From contig JBBHKE010003519.1 of the NCBI GenBank assembly GCA_037447655.1, positions 434,966 to 498,965 of the forward strand: 64,000 nt of DNA. Reading direction: 5' to 3'. This stretch comes from Zygnema cylindricum (lineage: Eukaryota; Streptophyta; Zygnematophyceae; Zygnematales; Zygnemataceae). Numbering within the stretch: the stretch's first letter is position 1; the number at the start of each line of letters is the position of its first letter. Shown in pieces: positions 31,961 to 42,691 of this stretch. The translations under genes were made by a program, and so were the position numbers. The notes under the pieces are model-generated. The model searched no databases and was not told the DNA's origin. It was given only the letters and a program-made list of their open reading frames with translations.

Positions 31961-32670
31961 CAACTACACCCATTTTCTTCATTTCTTTCAATCTATCTAG
32001 ATGCACATGTCCCAATCTTTTATGCCACATCCTCAAATCAGTTAAACCAGTATGGTAAACTCTCGTCTTTCCATTACTCAAATTCAACCTAAACATTCCC
32101 TGGCTACCCTTTTCAATAGTGAAGTACACTTCATTCTCATAGCTAGCAACAAAGAGTTTTTTTTTAGTACTAGTCTGAAACCCTCTATCATCTAAGACTG
32201 ACGTTGAGATAAGATTTTTGTTCAACTTTCGAATAAAAAGAACATCGGATAAAGTGACTATAGATGTCTTACCATCAACTAACACTCTTATATCCACTGA
32301 TCCCACTAAATTAGTGGTCACTATTGTCCCATCACCACACTCTATCTTTACAGTATGGATCTTTTACATTTTGGTAAACAATGGTTTTCTCTACACATAT
32401 GCATAGAAGCTCATGAATCAATAATCCATATTTTTTCAGGAGCTTCTCTTACTCCACCAAAAGCACACTTTTGCCTCCTTGGAATCTCTAACTCACCTTT
32501 CACCTCCAGCTCCTTGTTGAGGAGGAGTTCTCCATCGTCATCATCGAAATCCTCTCCGATAGTTTGTATTGCCCCTAATGCCTTCTTTTTCCTTGCGGCT
32601 GGTTTTCGGACTTGTTCCTCCTTCAATCTCAACTCTGTCAAATTAAAACACTCCGCCATGTAATGTCGCG
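31956..32670 (-). pseudogene. copia E5 protease and zinc-knuckle region
   Basis: The frame 32677-32411 carries the post-knuckle segment RRQKCAFGGVREAPEK and IDS of the protease active site, after which the frame breaks. The frame 32321-31956 continues with MTTNLVGSVDIRVLVDGK, LNKNLISTSVLDDRGF and ends at the integrase zinc domain. A knuckle-like KPRHYMAEC precedes it. The active-site glycine region falls on the break. Confidence 0.78.
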
Positions 32671-33518
32671 GCTTCATAAAAAAATGACTAAGCCCCTTCG
32701 GAGGCCTCGATCCAGATCCGTCCGATCTATTTCCTCTCCTCTTCCTCCTGATTTTCCATAAGGTTTCTTAGAATCCTTATCCCCCCAATTAGTTTGAACA
32801 GCCAATTCTTGAACACTCTTTCCTCCTCTTCGAATCTGATTTGAGCTTTCTCGAACCAAAATCATTTCCACAACAGAGTTCTAGATCCATCGCTGATCTC
32901 GCAAGTCCTGAACGCTGTTAACAATGTTCTCATAATCATGTGGGAGTTTCATCAACAAAGTATTAACCTTCTCTTTATTGGTCTCCCTTTTCGTGCAATC
33001 TGCAACTCTATAAATAATCCGGCCAAGTCATTACAAAAATCTAACATCTTTCCCCCTTTGTACACATATGCTTGTACCTTCTGATTTGCCAACTTCTGCA
33101 GCTTAATCGTACTACTATTGTAAATGTTCACAAGAGCCTCCCACAACTCATCCGCCCAGTCCACATGAAGATAAGGTGTAGCCACTGCCTGAGTGAGATG
33201 CTTGAGAGTAAAATGCACGGTTTTGTTGATATCCCATAATTCACAATCATTAGCCTCGTTTTTTTTAACATCTACTACCACAATCGATCTTGTAGCCATC
33301 GTTGAGAGTTTCTCCTTCCCCTTCTCTTTCCCTCTGTCCAACACGATGCTTTTCCCGACATCCTATACCTCCTCTGCCCCCGCAGATCCTCCTTTGAACC
33401 GAGATCCTCAAAACCCTAATGGAACTCCTAGTTTTGAGGATGGCCGACGCAAAAGGCCACTCACAATGCCCGATATCCGTTTTTCAAACAATGCACCTTT
33501 ATCGTAGTTTTTTTCTTG
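32671..33518 (-). pseudogene. copia E5 gag, 5' end truncated
   Basis: The frame 33344-32952 contains WDINKTVHFTLKHLTQAVAT, SSTIKLQKLANQKVQAYVYK and MLDFCNDLAGLFIELQIA. The N-terminal NPNGTPSFEDGRRKRPL-type segment is readable in the antisense of 33419-33510. The start, primer site and 5' LTR are gone. Frameshift near 32950. Confidence 0.78.
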
Positions 33519-34312
33519 AGGAAACTGGTGCCCCAGAAGAAGAAGAAGAGGCAGTAGACATATTAATTAATACAAAAAGAGGAAACTCTCACCAAAACAC
33601 ACAAAAGACCAACTTCACAATGAAGCCCCAAGCGAACCAGACACACCCTAGTCTTGAAAACTTTCCACAATGTAGATTATACAACAAATAAACCACATGC
33701 ATAATTTCACAAGGTTGTGCCTAAAGATCATAATAATGTTGTAATTCAAAAACCCCCAAAAACTGCTTTTCCAGTTTTTCCATACAAGGAATTCTTAACT
33801 CCAAAATATTTTAAGTCCTATATATATAAGTGAACCTGCAGCTGATCCACATCGTTGGTTGACCGTTACACTAAACCTAATCAAACAAAAACCCATCGTC
33901 AACCATACACAATATTTACAACAAACCTAAAACTAACAACCGTTAAAATGAAATAGTACGCGGTCAAAGTTCGTTGGCTGATTTGATGGCACAGTCAATA
34001 TTCTTCTTCCAAAAAATGACAGCGGACTCCGTTCGATGTCCGCGCATTTTTCCATCACTGAAGGTGAACCTCCACGTGTAAAATCGGTCCCCAACCAAAA
34101 CTGTACTTTTCACAATTCGAAACACACAATCTTACTTCCCCACGGACAGACACGTTTGCCTGGAGTGTACTCAGCCCGTGTACTCCCTTTGGACTTACAT
34201 ACCACAATAAAAATCTTTCTACGATAAATCAGCCTGCACACAAAACGACTAAGTCTGAAATCTCTTTCTCACACTTGAGATATATAAAGGACTAAAGGTT
34301 TCCTAAACAACA
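33519..34312 (-). repeat. 3' LTR of the type-2 copia
   Basis: Ends TCCTAAACAACA at 34312 and shares GACCAACTTCACAATGAAGC and GGACTAAAGGTTTCC with the LTR at 3210-4116. The left edge is approximate (TGGTGCCCCAG near 33531 is a candidate). No tRNA-like unit is visible, unlike type-1 LTRs. TATATATAAG near 33825 and TATATAAAGG near 34281 are possible TATA boxes. Confidence 0.65.
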
Positions 34313-35944
34313 CTACTTTAAACATTTAGACTCTTTCAGCCACTAAGTCCACACTGCTCTCTACAAAACTTCAATTAAGGTGCAGGTAATGCCTTAGTCA
34401 TCATATAGGCTACCATCATCACATCCGGTAAGAAACTGAATTTCAAAATTCTGTTCATCACCTTCTCTCTCACAAAATGCAACTTGATATCAATGTGTTT
34501 GCTTTTGAAGTGATGACTCGGATTAGATGCAATCACAATAGCTGCCTGGTTATCACACCACACTATTTGAGGTCCGGATTGCATAAAATGAAGATCTTGA
34601 AGGAGAGACTTTACCCACCGTACTCCTTGACAGTTGAGCTTACCGCCATATATTCAGCCTCCATTGTAGACAGAGTCGTTACCTTTTGAAGCTTGCTGCT
34701 CCACCAGCATATTCCACTTCTAATCTTCAAAATAAATCCGGTGGTGGAACGGCTGCTTGGCATGTCTGCGTAGCTAACATCGCTCCAAGACTTAATTTTT
34801 ACTTCGTCCCACCTACAGCAAGTCGAAGATTTCGTGTCCCTACAAGGTACCGAAGAACCCTTTTTGTTGCCTCCCAATATGTTTTCCTTCGATTTTGCAA
34901 ACTCCGGCTCAAAGCACCAACTGTTGCCGCAATGTCCAGCCTCGTGCAATTTATGAAGTAGATTAGGCTGCCGATAATCTGCCGGTATGGAATGGTGGCC
35001 ATAAAATCTGCCTCCTCTAACTCCAAAGTGTCGCCAAAAATGACTCATTCGTCGGTCTCCATGCCTTCCACTTTCTGCTAAAATTCCATGGGAGTGGCAT
35101 TTCCCTTTTCCTTTGCCATGCCGAATTTCTCAAGCACATTCCTTATGGCTTCTTGCTGCGTTAGATAAATTAATCTCCTATCTCTATCCCTTTCTACTTG
35201 AATTCCAAAAATATACTTTGCCTCCCCTAAATCAATCATCTCAAATCTTGAATTCAAAGCTGCTTTTATTATATTAATTTCATTCAATGACTTACTTAGA
35301 AGCAACAAATCATCTACATATACCGCAATGCAAATAATCCCATCTTCCCCTTCTATAACATAGACTGAGTGATCTGAACTAATCCTTACAAATCCAAGAC
35401 CAGTTAGAAACTCATCTAGTTTCAGATTCCACTAACGAGGAGCCTGCTTCAGGCCGCACAAGGATTTAAACAGCATACAGACCAGATTTTCTTTTGCAGT
35501 GTCTGCATACGTTTCATGGTGTTTTAAATAAATCACTTCTTCTAAGTCTCTATGAAAGAAAACGGTTTTAACATCCATTTGACGTAAATCCATATTATCA
35601 ATAGCCGCTATAGACAACAAAATTCTAACAGTAAGAAACTGGACAATCAGAGAGAAAGTCACTTCATAGTCAATTCCCACTATTTTACTATAGCCTTTTG
35701 CCACAAACCTAGCTTTATATCTTTCAATGGAATCCAGATTCAACTTTACTTTGAAGACCCACTTACAGCCAATTGCCTTTCAGTTCAACGAAAGTTCCAC
35801 AAGCTCCCAAGTGTGAGACTCTGTAATCGATCGTATTTCATCGTTCGCCGCGGAGATCCATTAATCTTTTTCTGGAGCTGAAAAAGTCTCCTCTATGGTA
35901 GTCGGTTCTATTATGCTAACAGAAAATAGAGCATACTCTACCAA
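34313..35944 (-). pseudogene. type-2 copia reverse transcriptase and RNase H
   Basis: The RT frame 35743-35432 has YKARFVAKGYSKIVGIDYEV and the next frames FEMIDLGEAKYIFGIQVERD and NCTRLDIAATVGALSRSLQN. RNase H shows SWSDVSYADMPSSRSTTGF, TMEAEYMAVSSTVKEYG, IVWCDNQAAIVIASNP and MVAYMMTKALPAP. At least four frame breaks. The linker AANDEIRSITES continues to the edge of TR-GAG2 at 35944. Confidence 0.88.
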
Positions 35945-37084
35945 TGAAACTCTATGGGGTCCATTGTCCCACAAAATGGCGATCAAAGAAGCCGGACTCA
36001 AGTTTATGTAACCCAAGTGATCGACACTTTGAAAATCGAGCCCCATTATAGTTTCATCCCTGTGAAATAAGACTTTCAGTGTGCTCGTTCCACCACAAAA
36101 TGCAAAGTTAGAATATGACTTTGGACACATTCACCCACTTTTTACTTTCTTAGATATGACCACCTCGTCAAAATTTCGAACGACTATACCTCCTTGTAAC
36201 ATAGACTCCCCTGAGTCCGTAGCAAAAAAAATCTCTGAATTTGCTCCCCTAAGCTAGTTAAAGCTTGTCAAAGTTGACCTTTTATACAAAAGCTCTCTCA
36301 CAAAGAAGCGGCTACCTACTATTTTTTTAAGTCCTAATCCGCACTCTAAACCCTCTACTAATGAGGTACGACACCAATCAAAGGATTGTACCATACATAA
36401 AGTACATGTGCTGGAATACTTTCAGTACGGAATTTGTACGGCATGGCCATGACGATGACACATGTCACATCCGTACTTGTTATCGTGCGCTCCGGAGATT
36501 CCGCAAACCCGTAAGATGTTGCCACGTGTCATCCGAAGTGGCGATGACCGAAAAACGCCAAAACGCCCACTCCGTGATATCAGCTCCTACCATGGTCGTT
36601 CGATCATGACCGACCTTTAATTCTAGCTGTCGAAATAAATATGCAACACATTTGTTTCGTGCGGTAACCAAATTCGTACTAAATCTAACTATGTATATAT
36701 GTTGAGAATCTTATTTTTTATGTTAAATGAATTAGTTTACGTGTTACCTTTTAAATACATATCAAACCATATAAATCTCTGCACAGGTCCTAGTCTATGC
36801 ACAGGTCCTAGTCTATAGGCTAGAGCTAACGGCTACAGGCAAATTGACAGATGACAGATGACTGGTACCAGGATAAAATCTCATTTTTGTCAATCTCCCT
36901 TTTGGTAAATCTTCTAAAGCTACTCCCTGTCTCTTTAGAGGGCCTATGCAGCAATCGCTCTAGCTCCCTATCTAGCCTTTAGTGACTACAACAAGTGTGG
37001 GGGCTTGGAGAAGGGAAATAGAGGCAGACTGCCTCTGCTCCTTTCTATCCTAATTCAAACCACAAAAATACTGAAACTTCAACA
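35945..37084 (-). repeat. 3' LTR of TR-GAG2
   Basis: TGAAACTC to CTTCAACA, then CTCCCC. It has the TATA/W-box palindrome near 36265 and the U3 hairpin at 36945-37020. An 18-bp direct duplication (GCACAGGTCCTAGTCTAT) lies at 36781-36816. Confidence 0.85.
36803..36903 (+). ncRNA. antisense tRNA-like Pol III unit, TR-GAG2 3' LTR
   Basis: GGCTAGAGCTAACGGC and GGTACCAGGATAAAATC form boxes A and B, with a mutated B. ATTGACA and TGTCAAT form an acceptor-like stem. T runs lie at 36884 and 36900. Confidence 0.5.
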
Positions 37085-39125
37085 CTCCCCTTATTTTCTA
37101 GTCTCCTTTTTCTTTAAACTTACACTTAATAACAGAACAAAAAAAAACAACATTTTTTTTTTCTTTTCTTTTCATAAATGTTTAAGAATATACCCTCGTA
37201 TTTGAAACATTGTATTAGATGAACTGGAATAATAATTGCATCACACATTTTATTTTGCATTTCATTTTTCATAAATCTGGGGTTTTGGAGCAAGGATTTT
37301 ATCCACCTCATCCCTTTTTCATCCGAGCTAAACCCAAATTCCCACTATTTGTTCCAACAGTCTGCGCCATCCCCAACATGCAACACATACCCAGATGCTA
37401 ACCCTTTTTTATAAGCACACCTTCATAAATGGCATCACTCCCATTAGTGATGTTTTTACCTCCCAAATTTATCCTCAAATCAAGAGTGTCCACTAAGTTC
37501 CTCATAAAGTCTACATCGTCCGTCCTCATAAATTTGTCCATGATAATTACCCCATTTTTTGAATTTCCCTCAGTCTCTCCTATGGAGTTCTTTCCACAAT
37601 CACTATAAATATTGATTCCCAAATAATATTTCTCCTCCCCTAAACCATTCATAAAATATTCCTTTTCTACCCTATCTTTAGGAGCCCCCTCTAGATTTAC
37701 TTCTCCCATTTACATGGAATATGTTGAAGTCTCCTATTTCGACCAATTTTCTGTCTCCAAAATATCTATGAATATATCCTCAATATTTTGATTTTTCCCA
37801 TTTTCCAACTTTGATTCTAGATTTGACTTTCTCATTTCTAAGTCATTTACCCTACACTCCTTGACCAACTCATCATGCTTAACTCCCTCAAGTACCTTGT
37901 TTCTCTTTACTTCACTTATACCTCCAAAGGTACACTGTTGCTTTCGTGGAATTTCTGTGTGCTATTCTCTCTTCCCCATACTACCGATGCGAAGAAGCTC
38001 TAAAATATCTTCATCCTGTTTCTCCTCTTCCTTTACTTCCTCCTCATCTACATTCCAACTTCTAAGTTCTTCCAAACAAAGACATACCTCCATATAGTGA
38101 CCCGGTTCCCTACAAAAGAAGCAAACCCCTCCTTTCAAAGCTCCCTTCTCTTTTTCTCTCCCTCTTTTTCCACCGAAGTTCCGATAAGGTTTATCTTTGT
38201 CTTTCTTCCTCTCATCTCCCTTCCGCGAGTCACCATCATTCCTCTCTTCACGCTTCCGCCGTCACCACCATCCCTCTCATCATACTTCCGCTAGTTACCA
38301 CCAGGTGTTAGTGCATTCACCCTGTCACTTCCCCTACAAAGCTCTAAAGTGTTTTCCCTCACAAGAATCATCCCCATGGTAATGCTCCAAGTCCATGAGG
38401 AGCCATCTTTTTCCTGCATTCGGTTAATGATGTTTTCGTACTCATCTTGGAGTTTCATTATTAGTGTGTTAATTTTTCTCTCCTCAGATTCTACATATCT
38501 TGCACTAGCAATCTCAATATATAACGCAGCAATATTATTGCAAAACTCTATCATGCTACCGCCTTTATAAACATAGGCCTCTATTTCTTGTTTTACTAAT
38601 TGCTACCTCTGTATAATTTCACTCTTATAAGTCTTAATTAGTCCTTCCCAAATTTTTGAAGATTTGGTTAGAGGAATAAGAGTGATAGCTATAGACTTAG
38701 ACACATTTCTAAGTATGAGATGATTTCCTACACTGTTTTTCTACTCCCAAATTTTACTATCATTTTCTTCAATTTTTGGTTTAGTTGTACCTCCTACAGG
38801 TGGAACCATAGCCGAGAGCCTAGCTCCCCTCACCATAAGTGTTACTTTACCCTTCTCTTCTATTCCCGCTTCCATGGCAATGTTTTTCCCTTCACCTCTC
38901 GTTGCAATTAAACTATGGTTGGTTTTCTAGGAAAGGTTGGTTTTCCAAGAAGCCCCAAATGAATCACCATAGTGTGCTCCACCGAAGCTCGGTGGCGGAC
39001 ACTACACTTGTCCCGAAATAATTCCCCATAACTGATTTTCGAAACACAAACCCTCCATCATAAATCCCCAATAAGTGAAGTATGTTCTATCAAACATAGG
39101 CACCCTAGATGGTGGGCTCATAACT
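37085..39125 (-). pseudogene. TR-GAG2 gag and remodelled pol remnant
   Basis: Gag start MDPIKFQVMSPPSRVPMF is readable from the ATG in the 5' LTR (about 39148). MIEFCNNIAALYIEIASARY (38554) and the knuckle region follow. The tail (37709-37398) reads EYFMNGLGEEKYYLGINIYS and DDVDFMRNLVDTLDLRINLG, and IKSLLQNPRFMKNEMQ (37311) is followed by a Lys-rich end. About 60% similar to the TR-GAG1 tail, with several frameshifts. The conserved tail shape shows that the pol deletions predate both copies. Confidence 0.82.
39111..39125 (-). other. primer-binding site of TR-GAG2
   Basis: The minus strand reads AGTTATGAGCCCACC, abutting the LTR: the half-tRNA(iMet) site with two substitutions. Confidence 0.65.
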
Positions 39126-40270
39126 TGAAACTTTATGGGGTCCATTGTCCCCAAAAATTCGCAGATCCAAAGAAGCTAATCTAGGTAGTGCTAACTCCAA
39201 GATTATATAAACCCAAATGAGTAACCCTTAACAATCAAAAACCCATTATAGCTTCACCCTTATGAAATAAGACTTTCTGTGTGCTCAATTCTACCACAGA
39301 ATGCAAAGTTAGAATATGACTTTTGGACACATTCACCCACTTTGACTTTCCCTTATATATGCAGCTACTCTGGTAGGCAAAAACTCTCACCGACTATACC
39401 CTTGTGTAGCTTGGACTCCCTTGAGTCTGTAGCAAAAATAATCTCTGAATTTGCTCCCTTGAGCAGTTAGTTATAGCTGGTCAAAGTTGACCTTTTACAC
39501 AGAAGCTCTCTCGCAAAGAAGCGGCTACCTACTATTTTTCTAAGTCCTAATCCACACTCTAAACCCTCTACTAATGAGGTACGACACCAATAAAATGACT
39601 ATTCTGTACATAAAGTACATGTGCCGGAGTAGTTTCTGTACGGAATTTGTATGGCATGGCCATGACGATGACGTCTGTCACATCCAGACTTGTTATCGTG
39701 CACTCTGGAGATTCCGCAAATTAGTAAGATGTTGCCACATGTCATCCGGAGTGGGGGTGACCGAAAAACGCCAAAACGCCCACCCCGTGATATCAGCTCT
39801 TACCATGGCCGTCCGATAAAGACCGGCTTTTAATTCTAGCCATCGAAATAAATATGCAGCACATTTGTTTCGTGCGTTAACCTAATTTGTACTAAATCTA
39901 ACTATATCTATATGCTAAGAATCTTATTTGTTACGTTAAATGAATTAGTCTACGCGTTAAATTTAATATACATATCGAACCAAATATATCTTAGCATTGG
40001 TCCTAGTCTATACGCCACAGTTAACGGCTACAAGCTAATTGACACACGGTAAGTTCTAGGAACAAATCCTGGGTTTGTCAATCTCCTTTTTGGTAAATCT
40101 ACCAAAGCTACTCCTTTTCTCTCTAGGGGTCCTAGGCATCCATGGCTCTAGCTCCCTATCTAGCATTCAGTGACAGCAACAAATGTGGGGGCTTGGAGAA
40201 GGGAGTTAGAGGCAGACTGTCTCTCCCCTTTTGTATCCTAATATAGACAAAAAATATTGAAATTTCAACA
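39126..40270 (-). repeat. 5' LTR of TR-GAG2
   Basis: TGAAACTTTATGG to ATTTCAACA, partner of 35945-37084. The palindrome GGTCAAAGTTGACC lies near 39479 and the U3 hairpin at 40135-40210. Type-2 copia sequence resumes at 40271. Confidence 0.85.
40000..40091 (+). ncRNA. antisense tRNA-like Pol III unit, TR-GAG2 5' LTR
   Basis: Box-A-like CCACAGTTAACGGC and box-B-like GGAACAAATCC, with stem TTGACA/TGTCAA around them and TTTTT at 40087-40091. Confidence 0.55.
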
Positions 40271-42449
40271 AATGGTTCACCTCGCAACCTACTGCTCTGC
40301 CTTCTTCCCCCTGGAAAATCTGAGGCTGGAACTGTCGGATTCGTACGTGGCCACCGAGGAGGAGGAGGAGGAGTTGGAGGAGGTCGAGTATCTGGACAAG
40401 TGGAGCAGTCGGAGTGTTTGGAGTATGAATAAGAGATGTTCCACCACCGATAGATGAGGATTATGTGGTGGAAGATGTAAAAGGAACACTTTCAAAATTA
40501 ACATATTCTTGAATTTTGACATTTTTTTATAAATCTATCATGCCATACACATCAACCAATTTACTTTCTTCCTTAACCTGAATATTAATAGCAATTTGAA
40601 GAGTTTTTCTATCCGTATTGTTTCCTCTATAGCCTACGGACTCATCATCATATCCCATAAAAATCACAGGAACCGATTTCGGACAAAGCTTAGAAATAGG
40701 GAGATTATTCAAAATAAAACATTTGCTCCCAAAAACCCGAAAGTAACTAACATTAGGATTTATTCCGGTCCACACTTCATTTGGTTTTTTCCCTTTCATT
40801 GCTCTAGTTTCTATTTTATTTCTTATATACGAAGCACAAGAGAAAGCTTCATCCCAAAACTTGAAATCTATCCCTTTATCTAACATCATAGATTTTGCAC
40901 TTTCCGTTAAAGTTTGGTTGAGTCTTTCCGATACTCTCTTTTGCTTCGGAGTATAGGGAAGTGTATATTGCCGAGAAATGTCGTTTTCCTTTAAATATTA
41001 TGAGAATGCATGGGAAATATATTCACGTTGTTGTCGCACCGAAGGGAGAGGATCGACTTCCCATGAAGCTTTTCTGCCCAAACCCGAAAGTGCTTGAATT
41101 GAGTGAACACTTCACTCTTCTCCTTCATAAATTAAACCTTGCTGTATCGGGAGAAATCATCACTAAAAGTGACCAAAAACCAGCTGCCACTGAGGGAAGG
41201 GACTTTTGACGGTCCCCACACATCCGAATGAATAATTTGCTGCAAATTAGTAGCCCGGTTATCCGCGGCCTGAGGTAGGGGTAACTTATGAAGCTTTCCC
41301 AAAGCACACCCATCACATACATGAGAGTCCTTTTGGACTAAATTAACACGATCTATCATATTTTGTTTTACCATTTTATCAAGTCTCTCGCGATGAACAT
41401 GACCTAGCCTCTTATGCCACAAAGCATTTTCCGGAAGGACACTGGAGTATGCAAAGTCAATTTCATTAGCCAAGTCCATCAGGTACAAAACGTTTGGGCC
41501 TCAAGTTCTTACCAAGGCTACTCTTCCCTCTTTGCTTACTACCTTTTTCCCATTCTTTTGCAAAGCTTCAAATCCTTTCATTTCAGCCACCGAAGTGGAA
41601 CACAAATTTTTCTTAAACTTTGGAATATAAAGAACATCATGGAAGGTCCTTTTTACAACCTGACCATTGATATCACAAGCTAACTCTATGCTTCCCTTTT
41701 CCATAGTATCCACACCGGTATCATCCGCAAAATAAATACAGCAAGTGGGAATTGGAGTGAGGGTTTTGAAGTAAGCCTGGTTGCCGCACATGTGGGAAGA
41801 GCATTCGGAGTCCATAATCCACCCGTTTTCTTGAGGTCCCTCCATGAGATTCTTTGCGAGAGCAAAGAACTCATTGTCATCTGATTGCGGAAATCTGACT
41901 ACGTCGTTTTTTTCCTCCACCGGTTCTTCTTGTGGCGTCTCGTCGGTTGCAAAGAACGCCACATTTTTAACCGACAATTTTGATGTTGCCACTCTGGATG
42001 ATGAATCCTTTGACCGCACCTTCCATCCTGCACAATAAATTTATTTTTCACACGCTTTTATAAATTTTGGACTCAGCCGGAAAACATGACCTTGACCAAA
42101 GCAATAGACACACCTATCATATTGCCTATCATTCAGATTAGGGTTAAAGTTCCTTATTCCGAAAATCTAGTCGGCTTATATGTATAAGCATTGTAAGCTA
42201 CCGCTGACTGTCCACCATTTAATGCTATCTGAGTGGCCTCTTCCTCTAAGATATAAGCTTGAGCTATATATATATTCCGTTTACTCTTCTCTAACCTCTT
42301 TAACTGTTCCGCGGCTCCATTATATTCATTAGTAAGCCCTCTCATTAGAATCATAGCTTGATGATAGGTAGGAAAATTCCCCCCGCCGAATACGTGGCGG
42401 CTACTCAAGTAGCAAAAGAAGCTATTTGGCTTCGCAACTTTTACTCTGA
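40271..42449 (-). pseudogene. type-2 copia integrase, protease and gag
   Basis: The protease frame 42019-41501 has NGWIMDSECSSHMCGNQAYF, where the usual DSGAS is DSECS. Integrase follows with WHKRLGHVHRERLDKMVKQN, CDGCALGKLHKLPLPQAA and IIHSDVWGPSKVPSLSG (41488-41132), and FWDEAFSCASYIRNKIETRA (40889-40527). A serine-rich segment near 40330-40400 lies downstream. Gag (42474-42154) has GRLTNEYNG-like and AEQLKRLEKSKRN parts. A piece of the integrase catalytic core around 40890-41130 is frame-shifted. Cut at both ends by other elements. Confidence 0.85.
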
Positions 42450-42691
42450 GATAGGGTTTAACTATAAAGGTCATCTTTGACCAGCCATAACTTACTGCTC
42501 AAGGGAGCAAATTCAGTGATTCTTTTTCCGTTTGGCTCAAAGGAGTCAAGTCCTCATAGAGGTGAGGGTGGTTAGAATACTTGTGTGCCAAGGTGGCAAT
42601 TATTCATTAGGAAAGAGGAAGGGACATACATTATCCTAGAGGCTTTACATAGTTGCCGGTTTTGTGGGTCAATGGAGACCACATAATTGCA
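42450..42691 (+). repeat. U5 part of the 5' LTR of copia E6
   Basis: Contains TATAAA (42463), the palindrome GGTCATCTTTGACC (42469-42482), TTACTGCTCAAGGGAGCAAA and an end of AATTGCA next to the primer site AGCTATGGGCCCACC (42692-42706). The U3 half, where the tRNA-like unit would lie, is missing. Confidence 0.8.

Larger units (their letters stand above)
28509..33518 (-). mobile_element. copia E5 (3' LTR to gag, 5' end lost)
   Basis: The 3' LTR (28509-29472) is followed by a reversed purine tract and, in minus orientation, RNase H, RT, integrase, protease and gag. Gag is cut near 33518 where a type-2 copia LTR begins, and no 5' LTR is present. It is very close in protein sequence to E1, E3 and E7. 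Confidence 0.88.
35945..40270 (-). mobile_element. TR-GAG2: older gag-only copia copy
   Basis: LTRs at 35945-37084 and 39126-40270 flank a 2.0-kb interior that is colinear with TR-GAG1: gag, CCHC knuckle, acidic patch, then the same shortened pol remnant. The two LTRs differ more than those of TR-GAG1 and the interior has several frame breaks, so it is older. Because both copies share the same internal deletions, this is a mobile non-autonomous family, not two independent wrecks. Confidence 0.88.
33519..42449 (-). mobile_element. type-2 copia element, split by TR-GAG2
   Basis: A copia lineage different from E1/E3/E5/E7. Its 3' LTR (33519-34312) is followed by RNase H and RT (34313-35944). 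Then TR-GAG2 intervenes, and integrase, protease and gag continue at 40271-42449. The two halves match in orientation and in order of missing parts, which supports a nested insertion. The gag 5' end and 5' LTR are cut by copia E6 near 42449. No clear 5-bp target duplication is seen around TR-GAG2 (ACCAA against AATGG). Confidence 0.75.

Noticed and set aside
35940-40275. Target-site duplication around TR-GAG2
   Set aside because: Flanking 5-mers ACCAA and AATGG do not match; nesting is supported by the split type-2 copia instead.
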